64,000 nucleotides of DNA from Desulfurococcaceae archaeon AG1 (GCA_003116855.1 BEWT01000004.1:1-64000); one strand, 5' to 3'; positions 26,661-35,159 are shown, counted from the stretch's first letter. Made by a program: numbers and translations. The notes: generated by a model from the letters alone, not told the origin.

Positions 26661-27995
26661 ATGCCTACTAGAAGAGAGTTTCTAAAAATTGCAGGAGTGG
26701 GTTTAGGATCCCTTTTGGTTGGTGTTGGTGCGGGTTATTACCTAGGTTCACTGGGTTCATCACCAACTACAGTCACTACAGCTCCTACTACTCCTAAACC
26801 TCCTGAAACATACTCCCTATCTATATTGGGTAGGGATGCAGAGCACCATGATATAAATACAGCTGTTATAGACTTCTTTACAAGGGAAAACACTAACTTT
26901 AAAATCGAGTACTCACCCCTCTCATATGCCTCGCTCTATGATAAGATGGTGCTTGCTCTTCAGCAGGGTTCCGCAGCATATGATCTCATATATATGGATG
27001 ATCCATGGCTGCCCCAGTTTGGTGAGAGGGGCTGGTTAACAGATCTTGAGGCTCTTGCTAAGGAGACAGGAGTCCAGCTCGATCTAGGCGATTTCCCGGG
27101 AGTGCTTATAGATGTGGGTAGAAGCCCGTATAAAACAGGCAAGATAGTAGCGCTCCCACAGATGGGAAACGTCCAGATCTTTGCCTATAGAAAGGATGTC
27201 TTTGACAAGCTAGGATTACCCGAGCCCGCTACGTGGACCGATGTTCTCAACGCCTGCGAGAAGATCAAGGCTTCAGGGCTTGTAGAATATCCAGTCGCCT
27301 TTAGAGGTGTTAAAGGGAACCCTGTTGCAACAGCCTTCCAGCCTATCCTATACGCTTTTGGGGGTAAGATACTCTCAGACGATCTAAAGAAAAGCGCCCT
27401 CGACTCAAAAGCGGTCGAAGCACTTGAGTTCCTCCTACAGCTTAAGAAATACGCTCCACCCGGTGTTGAGAATTTCAACACGCCTGATGTTAGGGATAGG
27501 CTTGTCGGAGGTAGGATTGCTATGAGCACAGAGACATGGCCCGGCTGGATCAAGGATGCCGATAACCCAGCATTGAGCAAGGTTCCCGGCTTGCTTGCAT
27601 ATACAACAACACCTGGTGAGAGGACAAAGCCCTCGCCGCTCCTCGGTGTTTGGTACTGGGGTATACCGGCTGCATCGCAGAACAAGGCTGCAGCTCTTCG
27701 GTTCATACTATACTCTATAAGCGCAAGAATGCAGAAGATCATGGCTATACTTAAGGGCCTACCGCCTGTGAGGATAAGCGTTGGTGAGGATAAAGAGCTT
27801 GCAGGTCTCAGGAGATGGATCCCCATCCAGGTTAAAAGCCTGAATGTTGCTGTTCCAAGGCCTAGAACTCCTCTCTGGCCAAAGATCGAGGATATCTTTG
27901 GTAGCTATGTTAACCAGGTCCTTGCTGGAGTGATAAAGCCAGGCGATGCTGTCTCTGCAATGTCTGCTGAGATCGATAAGGTGCTTTCGAGCTAG
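26661..27995 (+). CDS. Sugar ABC transporter substrate-binding protein (Tat signal)
   Basis: About 444 residues. The N-terminus MPTRREFLKIAGVG carries a twin-arginine motif and a hydrophobic stretch, so the protein is exported folded and probably anchored. A Thr/Pro-rich linker (about residues 38-58) precedes the type 2 sugar-binding fold with LIYMDDPWLPQFGERGWL and ALPQMGNVQIFAYRKDVF. It heads the second CUT1 importer operon. ATG at 26661 with GGTAGG upstream. The intact counterpart of the frameshifted binding protein at 22173, but a distinct paralogue. Confidence 0.92.
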   Translation: MPTRREFLKIAGVGLGSLLVGVGAGYYLGSLGSSPTTVTTAPTTPKPPETYSLSILGRDAEHHDINTAVIDFFTRENTNFKIEYSPLSYASLYDKMVLALQQGSAAYDLIYMDDPWLPQFGERGWLTDLEALAKETGVQLDLGDFPGVLIDVGRSPYKTGKIVALPQMGNVQIFAYRKDVFDKLGLPEPATWTDVLNACEKIKASGLVEYPVAFRGVKGNPVATAFQPILYAFGGKILSDDLKKSALDSKAVEALEFLLQLKKYAPPGVENFNTPDVRDRLVGGRIAMSTETWPGWIKDADNPALSKVPGLLAYTTTPGERTKPSPLLGVWYWGIPAASQNKAAALRFILYSISARMQKIMAILKGLPPVRISVGEDKELAGLRRWIPIQVKSLNVAVPRPRTPLWPKIEDIFGSYVNQVLAGVIKPGDAVSAMSAEIDKVLSS

Positions 27996-28030
27996 CAAAG
28001 AATCCCAGGATCTTGGGTTGGTGAGTATAT

Positions 28031-28879
28031 GTGAAACTACTCCCTTTTTTACTCATCCTCCCAGCCCTCACGGTACTCCTCTTTGTCACAGTCTATCCAA
28101 TAGTGAGTGTTCTCTACTACTCACTCCACAGCTATAATATCATTACAGGCGAGTTTAGGTTTACAGGGCTCCAGGAGTATCTAGACCTCTTACAAGACCC
28201 TGTGTTTCAGATTAGTGTGAGGAACACGCTTATATTCTCACTAGCCGCCACCTTTCTCCAGACATTCCTAGGTCTCTCGATAGCCGTGATCATTAACCAA
28301 GAGATCAGGGGAAAGAGATACCTAGTCCCCCTCATAGTGCTCCCAAACATGTTCTCAGCAGTTATTGTGAGCTCTATGTGGAAACTCATGCTGGAGTACG
28401 ATACAGGGCTTGTTAACCATATCCTGAGAGCCTTAGGTTTCCAACCCCTGCCCTGGTTGACGAGTATAGACCTAGCTCTTCTAAGCATCGTTATCATAGA
28501 TACATGGCAGTGGACACCGATCTGTTTCCTGATCCTCTATGCAGGGCTCCAATCGATCCCGAAAGAGCTGTATGAGGCAGCCCTTGTGGATGGTGCCCCG
28601 CCTTATAGAACCTTTCTACATATAACACTACCCCTTCTCAAACCCTACATAACCCTCGTCCTTCTACTGAGAAGCATAGATACCTTCAGGCTCTTCGACA
28701 AGGTCTATGTGCTCACAGGCGGGGGTCCTGCACATGCCACGGAGACCATCTCGCTATATATATTCAAAACAGGCCTTGTATTCTGGGATATTGGCAAGGC
28801 TTCTGCAGCCTCTTTCCTAATGCTTATCCTAATACTAGCAGTGAGTGCTTTCTATATTAAGAAGGTGATGTTCGAATGA
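28031..28879 (+). CDS. Sugar ABC transporter permease (MalF type)
   Basis: This 282-residue permease has six membrane segments and the ATPase-docking loop LYEAALVDGAPPYRTFLHITLPLL. It is part of the second importer, 35 bases after its binding protein, and overlaps the next permease by ATGA. GTG start with TTGGTGAG upstream. Substrate unknown. Confidence 0.9.
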   Translation: MKLLPFLLILPALTVLLFVTVYPIVSVLYYSLHSYNIITGEFRFTGLQEYLDLLQDPVFQISVRNTLIFSLAATFLQTFLGLSIAVIINQEIRGKRYLVPLIVLPNMFSAVIVSSMWKLMLEYDTGLVNHILRALGFQPLPWLTSIDLALLSIVIIDTWQWTPICFLILYAGLQSIPKELYEAALVDGAPPYRTFLHITLPLLKPYITLVLLLRSIDTFRLFDKVYVLTGGGPAHATETISLYIFKTGLVFWDIGKASAASFLMLILILAVSAFYIKKVMFE

Positions 28880-29679
28880 GCCCTTGGATCAAAACCCTTG
28901 TTTACATAGCGCTCGGTGTTATTGCCGTGTGGACGCTTATGCCCATATACTGGATGATCAATGTTTCTCTGAAGGTTGGTCTCGAAGTATATGAGGTGTT
29001 CTCAGCATCACTATCCCTCGATAACTATGTGAGGCTCTTTAGAGGGGATTTCCAGAGGTATTTAAGCAACACCGCATACCTAGCCTTCCTAACAACATCC
29101 ATATCACTATTGCTCTCAATCCCCGCAGCATATAGCCTCTCAAAGCTACCTATAAGCAGGCTCCTAGCCCGCGGTCTGCTTGTGTGGACGCTCTTCTCAA
29201 GAACAATACCGCCGATAGTCCTGATACTACCTATATATGTGATGTTCTCACAGCTAAGGCTATCGGATAATCTAAGCGCTGTTGCGATAGCATACCAGGT
29301 ATATACGCTCCCATTCTCGCTATGGATGATGCTAAGCTTCTTCAGATCAACACCCAGAGAGGTTGAGGAAGCAGCCCGTGTAGACGGTGCTGGCCCTATA
29401 ACACTGCTAATAAGGATCCTCCTACCCCTCACGATGCCCGGGATCACTGTGACAGCGATCTTCTCAATACTCATGTCCTGGAACGAGTTCCTCTACGCGG
29501 TGATCCTGTTACATAGTCTCAAAAACTACACAGTACCACTGATAATAGCGAGCTATATATCCGAGTGGGGTGTGAAGTGGGGTGAAATGGCAGCTGCAGG
29601 CCTCATATCATCTCTACCCATGCTCCTCTTCACTGGGTATGTGCAACGCCACATAGTATTGGGCTTTATGAAGAGATAA
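28876..29679 (+). CDS. Sugar ABC transporter permease (MalG type)
   Basis: This 267-residue permease has the EAA motif VEEAARVDGAGPITLLIRILLP and the MalG-type C-terminus VQRHIVLGFMKR. It completes the second importer's membrane pair and overlaps the MalF-type gene by four bases. No ATPase follows; the MalK-type protein encoded at 20972-22105 may serve it. Confidence 0.9.
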   Translation: MSPWIKTLVYIALGVIAVWTLMPIYWMINVSLKVGLEVYEVFSASLSLDNYVRLFRGDFQRYLSNTAYLAFLTTSISLLLSIPAAYSLSKLPISRLLARGLLVWTLFSRTIPPIVLILPIYVMFSQLRLSDNLSAVAIAYQVYTLPFSLWMMLSFFRSTPREVEEAARVDGAGPITLLIRILLPLTMPGITVTAIFSILMSWNEFLYAVILLHSLKNYTVPLIIASYISEWGVKWGEMAAAGLISSLPMLLFTGYVQRHIVLGFMKR

Positions 29680-29885
29680 CAATAGATCGGATCAGGCATA
29701 TGCAATGGCTCCTAGATAGCTAGCCTTATAACCTCTATTCGTGAATAGGGATCAATGATTAAGCAAACCAAACACGTGGATCTATATCTCTAGATCTATT
29801 GCTCAACATATCCAGCGATCAGGATCTCGCGTTGTCTCCTGCGATAGGTTTTTCTGATCCCTTGCATGTTTATTTCTTGGTAGGC

Positions 29886-30707
29886 ATGTCTGGAAGAGAG
29901 TCGCGAAAAGCTTTGTTCAGGCTTCTGAGTAGGAGGGAGATTCTTGATAATGTGCTAGCCTCTGATATCGTCTTCGAGATCCTTGATGCAAGGATTCCTG
30001 AGTATCTGAGGAACAGGTTTCTTGAAAGAGTAGCTATGAATAATGGTAAAAGGCTTGTTCTTGTGCTGAATAAATCCGACCTTGTTCCCAGAAGCGTGAT
30101 CTCTGAGTGGATTAACTATTACAGAGATAGAGGATTAGAGTGCATAGCAACAAGCGCGAGTACAGGTGATATAAGGGCTGTGAAGAGGATCCTTAGAGAA
30201 GCTGGTAGAGAGATCATGGCATCATTCTTCGGAGCCCCCAAGGTTGGGAAGTCGAGCTTGGTTAACACGCTTAAGGGGAAGAAATCAGCTACTGTGAGTA
30301 GATATCCAGGAACTCCTGGCTATACTAAAGGAATACAGGTTTACAGGATATATAGGAATGTATATATAATCGATACACCTGGATCCCTCCCAATAGATGC
30401 TGACAGGCTTGAGATGATTATAAGGACAAGACCTCCCGAGAAGATCGAGAACCCTCTTGGCATCGCTATAGAGCTCATAGAGAGGATCGAGAGGATCATG
30501 CCTGGATCTATAGAGAGGGCTTATGGAGTATCAGGCAAACCCCTCGAGATCTTGGAGGTGCTGGCGATCAAAAGGGGATGGATCCTTAGGGGATCCGGAG
30601 AGCCCAATATAGAGGAAGCGGCTAGAGAGATTATAAGAAGCTATCTCGATGGAAGAATAAGGTTCTACACGAAGCCAGATCATATGGATATAATATCTAA
30701 AGCTTAA
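29886..30707 (+). CDS. Circularly permuted GTPase, RbgA/YlqF-like
   Basis: About 273 residues. The G motifs come in permuted order: NKSD (G4) first, then GAPKVGKSSL (G1) and DTPG (G3), as in the YlqF/RbgA and YawG families of ribosome-assembly GTPases. Archaeal members are thought to act in large-subunit maturation. ATG at 29886 with GGTAGG upstream matches the family start; the frame is open upstream to 29799 but that sequence is not family-like. The next gene follows after 23 bases. Confidence 0.88.
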   Translation: MSGRESRKALFRLLSRREILDNVLASDIVFEILDARIPEYLRNRFLERVAMNNGKRLVLVLNKSDLVPRSVISEWINYYRDRGLECIATSASTGDIRAVKRILREAGREIMASFFGAPKVGKSSLVNTLKGKKSATVSRYPGTPGYTKGIQVYRIYRNVYIIDTPGSLPIDADRLEMIIRTRPPEKIENPLGIAIELIERIERIMPGSIERAYGVSGKPLEILEVLAIKRGWILRGSGEPNIEEAAREIIRSYLDGRIRFYTKPDHMDIISKA

Positions 30708-30730
30708 GCATAGTATAGAGGCGAAGAAGA

Positions 30731-31096
30731 GTGATAGCCATAGTGCTTACTAAGGATAGAATGATATCCTCCCCAGTAGAGGCCGAGGAGTTCTATGTCG
30801 TGGATCTCTATGAAAGGAGGATCGTAAGCGGCCCCCACAAGCTCAGGACTAGGGGTAGTGGTTTATCAAAGCTTGGCGAGATTATCACCAAGATGCCCAT
30901 ATATAGTGCTAATGGCATTATAGTTTCCAGAATAGGCTCTGAAGGTATGGAGCTCGCAAAAAGCTCTGGCACCAGGGTTTTTAGGGCTAAAGGTCGGTTG
31001 GAAGATCTCGTGGAAGAAGGGACTGTCGGTATTGTTGAGATAACCCAAGAGAATATAGATCCCGGGTGCCCGTGCTGCTCGTTTAAACATAGATAG
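30731..31096 (+). CDS. NifX/NifB-fold small protein
   Basis: This 121-residue protein resembles the dinitrogenase iron-molybdenum cofactor biosynthesis (NifX) fold: an N-terminal strand (MIAIVLTKDRMISSP), a VVDLYERRIV strand, ANGIIVSRIGSEGMELAKSSGTRV and a final LEDLVEEG helix. The C-terminal tail has GCPCC, a cysteine cluster that could bind metal. Such proteins occur in many non-fixing archaea; function unknown. It probably shares a transcript with the GTPase gene. GTG start. Confidence 0.65.
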   Translation: MIAIVLTKDRMISSPVEAEEFYVVDLYERRIVSGPHKLRTRGSGLSKLGEIITKMPIYSANGIIVSRIGSEGMELAKSSGTRVFRAKGRLEDLVEEGTVGIVEITQENIDPGCPCCSFKHR

Positions 31097-31109
31097 AGAT
31101 TCGTATGAA

Positions 31110-31164
31110 GTGTCAGCGGAGGTTCATTAGATCACCTGTCATCGAGCGACAGCTCATCATCAAA
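31110..31164 (-). ncRNA. Candidate C/D-box sRNA
   Basis: On the minus strand ATGATGA (31154-31160) is a perfect box C and CTGA (31113-31116) a perfect box D, separated by 37 bases, the usual distance for an archaeal double guide. The internal boxes are weak: GTGATCT could be C'. A short inverted repeat (CTGTC/GACAG) lies between. The guide next to box D reads AATGAACCTCCG. The candidate lies in an intergenic stretch. The rRNA or tRNA target was not identified. Confidence 0.4.
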
Positions 31165-31273
31165 TACCACTATCCTTAAGGATTAATATATGAGAAATCA
31201 CTAACAAGCCCTAGATCAAACCCTATAAGATCTTTTATTGGGTTTAGAGAAATAATTGCTAGGGATAGTGTTT

Positions 31274-31969
31274 TTGGCATCCTGGGTGAGCGACCCGGCC
31301 GAAAGGCTTAAAAACTATCTAAACAGCTTTCGAGCAGCTGTTGAGGAGGCTGAGAGGAACTTCACAGGCGGGAGGAGCGAGAGAGAAGTTCTGGAGATGG
31401 CTAAGAGGTATTATGAGGATGCTAGGTATAGCTATGATAAGGGTGACTACATAACCGGGCTTATAAACATATCCTACGCCGAGGGTCTTCTAGACGCTCT
31501 CAGAATGCTCGGAGCATCTAGCTTCAAGTGGCAGAGGGTTGAAGAGCCCAGGGTTTTTGTTGGAGGTACTTTCGACATACTGCATCCAGGACATATAGCC
31601 CTGCTCAGAGAGGCTTCAAAATATGGGAGGGTTTTTGTAACCGTGGCTAGGAATGCTAATGTTAAGAGATTCAAGGGATACGAGCCCGTGAACGATGAGA
31701 GGACAAGGCTCGAGGTAGTCTCGGCCGTGAGGTATGTTTATAAAGCCTTCCTGGGGGATGAGACAGATTATCTGAAAAGCGTTGAGGCCGTGAAACCGGA
31801 CTTGATCCTCTTGGGACCGGATCAGTTTGTAGACGAAGAAACACTCTCAAGACAGCTTAGGGATAGAGGGCTTGAAGGTGTAAGGATTATTAAGCTTAAA
31901 GAGAAGATTGGGGGGTTCTCAACCTCTTCATTGATAAAGAAGATCCTCGAGTCTAGGTGTAGATGTTGA
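31274..31969 (+). CDS. ribL: FAD synthetase-like nucleotidyltransferase (RibL type) with N-terminal DUF357 domain
   Basis: About 231 residues in two parts. The first 85 form a helical DUF357-like region (YYEDARYSYDKGDYITGLINISYAEGLLDAL). The rest is a cytidylyltransferase-type domain with GGTFDILHPGHIALL (HxGH motif), ARNANVKRFKGYEPV, LILLGPDQFVDEETL and GGFSTSSLIKKI; this pattern matches archaeal RibL, which adenylates FMN to FAD. Riboflavin kinase is encoded two genes on. TTG at 31274 fits AGGG upstream; TTG 31256 and GTG 31268 are alternatives. Its stop overlaps dphB. Confidence 0.8.
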   Translation: MASWVSDPAERLKNYLNSFRAAVEEAERNFTGGRSEREVLEMAKRYYEDARYSYDKGDYITGLINISYAEGLLDALRMLGASSFKWQRVEEPRVFVGGTFDILHPGHIALLREASKYGRVFVTVARNANVKRFKGYEPVNDERTRLEVVSAVRYVYKAFLGDETDYLKSVEAVKPDLILLGPDQFVDEETLSRQLRDRGLEGVRIIKLKEKIGGFSTSSLIKKILESRCRC

Positions 31970-32787
31970 GCATGAAGAAAGGGCATCTATACATAGTAGG
32001 ACTAGGCCTCTCGCCAAGCATGGTAAGCATGCTGGCTATAGAGACTCTGAGATCCTGTGACCATGTTTTCTACGAGGAATACACGTCCATCCCCTCAGAG
32101 GGGTCTATAAAAGATATAGAGATCCTAACCGGTAAGGGTTTTGAGAAGCTATCCAGAAGAGATCTTGAGGATCTATCGGCCATAGAGATCTTCACAAGAC
32201 TTGATAAGGGTGAGAAGATCTGTCTAGCCAGCTGGGGCGATCCTCTCACAGCTACAACCCATATCTATATAGCTAGTGAGGCTGTTAGAAGAGGGCATGG
32301 ATACACATACATACCAGGGATATCTATAGCCACAACAGCCCTCGGCTTCTCAGGCCTCATGATCTATAGGCTTGGGAGGGTTATGACCATGGTAAGGCCG
32401 AGGAGTTCTGAAGAGGCTGGCGAGATCTATGGGAAGATTAGAAGGACTTTGGATCAAGGTATGCACGTATTACTCCTCCTAGAGATGGATGTTGAGAAGG
32501 GCTATTACATGAAGATCCATGAGGCTTGCGAAATCCTCCTCAAGATCTCAAAAGACCTAGGAGATAAAGATCTAGAGGGTAGAAAAGCCCTGGGACTCGC
32601 GGGCCTGGGCTCAAGATCTCAAAAGATCTGTTATGCATCAATCAAAGACCTCTCTAAGATCGTCATCGAAAAACTTCCCCAATCGATCCTAATCCTCGGA
32701 CAGCCCTATTTTACCGAGCAGGAGTATATAGAGAGCATGGTGAAGAGATATGGATCATGTTGGTCCCTCCTATCGAGTGAGACTTAG
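31963..32787 (+). CDS. dphB: Diphthine synthase
   Basis: This 274-residue SAM-dependent methyltransferase of the tetrapyrrole-methylase fold modifies the EF-2 histidine side chain in diphthamide synthesis; EF-2 itself is encoded at 4322-6538. Family blocks: LYIVGLGLSPSMVSMLAIE, ASWGDPLTATTH, PGISIATTALGFSGLMIYRLG, and ALGLAGLGSRSQKICYASI. It lies between RibL and RibK and overlaps both, so all three are translated from one message. ATG at 31963 (or 31972). Confidence 0.94.
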   Translation: MLSMKKGHLYIVGLGLSPSMVSMLAIETLRSCDHVFYEEYTSIPSEGSIKDIEILTGKGFEKLSRRDLEDLSAIEIFTRLDKGEKICLASWGDPLTATTHIYIASEAVRRGHGYTYIPGISIATTALGFSGLMIYRLGRVMTMVRPRSSEEAGEIYGKIRRTLDQGMHVLLLLEMDVEKGYYMKIHEACEILLKISKDLGDKDLEGRKALGLAGLGSRSQKICYASIKDLSKIVIEKLPQSILILGQPYFTEQEYIESMVKRYGSCWSLLSSET

Positions 32788-33178
32788 GGGGAGGTATGTG
32801 AAAGGCTTAGGAAGATCTGGTTTCTTTCTAAATATGGAGATCTATAAGAAGATCTTTAGGGAGAGGCTCGGAACAGAGCCCTACCCAGGAACACTCAACA
32901 TAGAGGTTGAGGATCTAGGAGGCTATGAGGAGCTTAGAAAAATATGTCCAGAACACGAGGCCATAGGAGACATATCCCTTGAGGGAAAAACATACGGAGG
33001 GCTATACCTGTGGAGAGCACTCCTAGGAGATACCAAGGTTCTCTTAATAAGACCCTATAGATCCTCGCACGACCCAAAGATCCTCGAAGTAGTTTCAAGC
33101 GAAAAGCTTGTAGAGAGACACGGGATCAGGGAAGGAGATAGAGTAACGATAGATATCGAGTGCTATGAGAAACCATGA
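32750..33178 (+). CDS. ribK: Archaeal CTP-dependent riboflavin kinase
   Basis: This 142-residue protein shows the archaeal RibK pattern: RGRYVKGLGRSGFFLNMEIYKK, then LGTEPYPGTLNIEVED, in which the GTLN block binds the nucleotide, and VVSSEKLVERHGIREGDRVTI at the end. It makes FMN from riboflavin and CTP. With RibL three positions upstream the cluster covers FMN and FAD formation. The start lies within the dphB gene (38-base overlap); an internal GTG at 32777 is an alternative. Confidence 0.92.
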   Translation: MDHVGPSYRVRLRGRYVKGLGRSGFFLNMEIYKKIFRERLGTEPYPGTLNIEVEDLGGYEELRKICPEHEAIGDISLEGKTYGGLYLWRALLGDTKVLLIRPYRSSHDPKILEVVSSEKLVERHGIREGDRVTIDIECYEKP

Positions 33179-33277
33179 ATCTGGAGAAGTTGTCATAATC
33201 AAAACAATGTCGAAAAAACATTAGATCTTTCATATAAAAAGAAACAATCCTGTTCGGTTAGGAGCTCTGTGTTGATG

Positions 33278-33412
33278 TGGTGGGCCCGGGGGGATTTGAA
33301 CCCCCGACCTACGGGTCTCTCCTCTCCAGTTCTCTATCATCCCCCATACGGGGTCTCTAGACCCGTAGCACGAACTGGAGCCCGCCGCTCTGCCTAGCTG
33401 AGCTACGGGCCC
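33278..33412 (-). tRNA. tRNA-Trp (CCA) with intron, CCA end encoded
   Basis: On the minus strand the acceptor GGGCCCG pairs with CGGGCCC, followed by discriminator A and an encoded CCA (33278-33280). D-arm, anticodon stem (GCGGG/CCCGT) and T-arm (GGGGG-TTCAAAT-CCCCC) all fold. The anticodon CCA lies at 33376-33378. A 58-base intron (33317-33374) interrupts the anticodon loop after the base 3' of the anticodon. AATATTAAA about 40 bases upstream may be the TATA box. Confidence 0.93.
33317..33374 (-). other. Archaeal tRNA intron (canonical 37/38 position, bulge-helix-bulge)
   Basis: The exon CTCC pairs with intron GGAG to give a four-base-pair helix flanked by three-base bulges AGT and AGA. Cleavage after the G of each leaves exactly the mature anticodon loop. 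This is the canonical bulge-helix-bulge cut by the EndA endonuclease, whose gene lies at 34566-35159. A second overlapping pairing, CTCCAGTTC/GAACTGGAG, competes with it. Confidence 0.85.
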
Positions 33413-33660
33413 ACTACCGGTCACTCCAATAGGTATTCTTGGCAAGAGGTTTAATATTCCTTTCCCTTCATCCAGTTATAATAAGATTTGGGAGTGAAAG
33501 TAGGTGGTTTTAGTAAGTTTTGATCAGGCTTGATGGGTTCTTAGGCTTGAGAGAAACCAGGTTATTTAACCTTAAATGTTGGATGTTGTATAATTAACGT
33601 TTTAGAACCTAATCACTTATTTGCTTTCATGTTATATTCTACTGAGATGAGGTGGAGCGG

Positions 33661-34350
33661 GTGGCTGAGGAGTTCATAAACCCCTATGATATGAGCAGGC
33701 TGAGTGTTGCTGAGATGAACTTGCTTGAGAAGATGAGCGGTGATTCAAGGATCCTTAGGGCAGAGATCTTCGAGCTGAGATCGATGTTGAGAGAAGTTAT
33801 AGGGGGTGGTAGAGGTAACCCATATGCTGTTAAAAGTATGGAGGAGAAGATAAGAAAGCTTAAGGAGGATCTTCAGGCTGAGGGTTTCAAAACCCTTGAG
33901 TATCTTGTGAGAACAGGTCTAGGGCTGAGCTTTAAGGATATATATGCTGAGATCATTACAGGGATAATAGCTGTTGGGGAGAGCACCGCAGATCTCTCAC
34001 TATACCTCGGAATCCTAGGGCCGGGGGTCACGATCCCAAGCGATATAGCAAGATCCATAGAATCCCTCGCCGAGGTTGTAGAAGAAGAGGCTAAAAAGTT
34101 TGAGGAGCTCTTAACAAGCCTAAACATCAACCCCAAAGCCGCCCCAGGCAATGCTGCAGAGATAGAAAAGCTAGAAGAGCAAGCAGACGAGATCTACAGA
34201 GCCCTGATGCCATCGATTGTTAAGAGCCTCTCCAAATCGCCAGAAACCATGCTACCCATTATGGAGATCGTTGAGAGGCTAGAAGGGATCTCTGACACCA
34301 TATGGAGGCTCTCAGTATATCTCAAATACGTAGCCATGCACAGAGTATAG
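33661..34350 (+). CDS. DUF47/PhoU-like protein
   Basis: About 229 mostly helical residues with the layout of DUF47 (PhoU-like) proteins that partner phosphate permeases: a long helix at SRILRAEIFELRSMLREV, IIAVGESTADLSLYLGIL, and IEKLEEQADEIYRAL followed by IVERLEGISDTIWRLSVYL. It probably adjusts a PiT-type permease; the nearest PiT-like gene is at 9980-10855. GTG at 33661 has GGTGG five bases upstream; GTG at 33652 is an alternative. Confidence 0.75.
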   Translation: MAEEFINPYDMSRLSVAEMNLLEKMSGDSRILRAEIFELRSMLREVIGGGRGNPYAVKSMEEKIRKLKEDLQAEGFKTLEYLVRTGLGLSFKDIYAEIITGIIAVGESTADLSLYLGILGPGVTIPSDIARSIESLAEVVEEEAKKFEELLTSLNINPKAAPGNAAEIEKLEEQADEIYRALMPSIVKSLSKSPETMLPIMEIVERLEGISDTIWRLSVYLKYVAMHRV

Positions 34351-34552
34351 AGGTTATCCAAATTCTAGAGGGATTCCTACCAGGTTTAGCCAGCATGGTT
34401 ATTGGCGGTGAGCCTGTTTTAATAACACTAAACAGCAACAGGAACAATACTCCAAATCGCCTGAACAATGATCCCTCAATAGATGAGAGCCCCACACAAT
34501 ACTCGGCAGCAATCTATAAACCCACAGAGATCTCTCCACCCCTATACGGATG

Positions 34553-34568
34553 GAGGTGATAGCAACTG
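34553..34568 (+). promoter_or_regulatory. Strong Shine-Dalgarno preceding a CTG start
   Basis: GAGGTGAT (34553-34560), an eight-base match to the archaeal anti-Shine-Dalgarno sequence, is spaced five bases from CTG at 34566. No ATG, GTG or TTG in the endA frame occurs between the stop codon at 34560 and residue 29, at 34650. This decides the endA start. Confidence 0.65.
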
Positions 34569-35159
34569 AGCATAGAGGAAAAACAAAAAACACAAAAAAA
34601 CACCCAGGGACGGGCTGTTTTTGAGGCTATAGTAGTTGGTGCCAGATCATTGGTATTCGATCCTGAGGCTGGGGAGAAGATCTACTCTTTAGGCTTTTAT
34701 GGAAAACCGTTCGGCGTCAAGAAGCCCAAGCCTGGTGTGAGGTATAAAGGCCCTCTAGAACTCTCCATGCTTGAGACACTCTATCTATGTGAGAAAGGAG
34801 TTCTAAAGCTTGTAATGAATGCTAAGGAGATAAGCTGTCAGGAGTATAGAGAATACGCATCTAAACTTGGGAGTAGATTCGAGCTAGAATATACAGTATA
34901 CAAGGATCTGAGGGATAGAGGGTATATAGTTAGATCGGGCATGAAATTCGGAGTAGCCTTTGCTGTCTATGAGAAAGGACCAGGCTATGAACACGCCCCC
35001 TATCTAGTCGATGTTCTCAGCATGGAGAGCTCGATAGACCCTATATCGATCGTGAGGGCTGGGAGGCTTAGCCATAGTGTTAAGAAAACACTTATATACG
35101 CTATAGTTGGTAAGAATGGGAGTGTAAGATATATAGGCTTCAAGTGGATAAAATTCTGA
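34566..35159 (+). CDS. endA: tRNA-splicing endonuclease catalytic subunit
   Basis: About 197 residues if started at CTG 34566. The Lys/Gln-rich head is followed by AIVVGARSLVFDPEAGEKIYSLGFYGKPFG, where the part before TTG 34650 aligns with the N-terminal strand of EndA; starting at the TTG would remove it. The C-terminal nuclease domain has the catalytic triad regions: Tyr in FAVYEKGP, His in GYEHAPYLV and Lys in VKKTLIYAIV. It cuts bulge-helix-bulge introns such as that of the nearby tRNA-Trp. Crenarchaeal enzymes usually need a second, structural subunit, not seen here. Confidence 0.88.
   Translation: MSIEEKQKTQKNTQGRAVFEAIVVGARSLVFDPEAGEKIYSLGFYGKPFGVKKPKPGVRYKGPLELSMLETLYLCEKGVLKLVMNAKEISCQEYREYASKLGSRFELEYTVYKDLRDRGYIVRSGMKFGVAFAVYEKGPGYEHAPYLVDVLSMESSIDPISIVRAGRLSHSVKKTLIYAIVGKNGSVRYIGFKWIKF

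Noticed and set aside
33317-33374. C/D-box guide inside the tRNA-Trp intron
   Set aside because: In some euryarchaea this intron hosts a guide RNA. Here only a partial box C (ATGATAG) is present and no box D, so I do not call it.
34302-34559. 85-codon frame between the DUF47-like and endA genes
   Set aside because: Starts inside the DUF47 gene in another frame and ends in the endA Shine-Dalgarno; no family resemblance. Treated as leader sequence.
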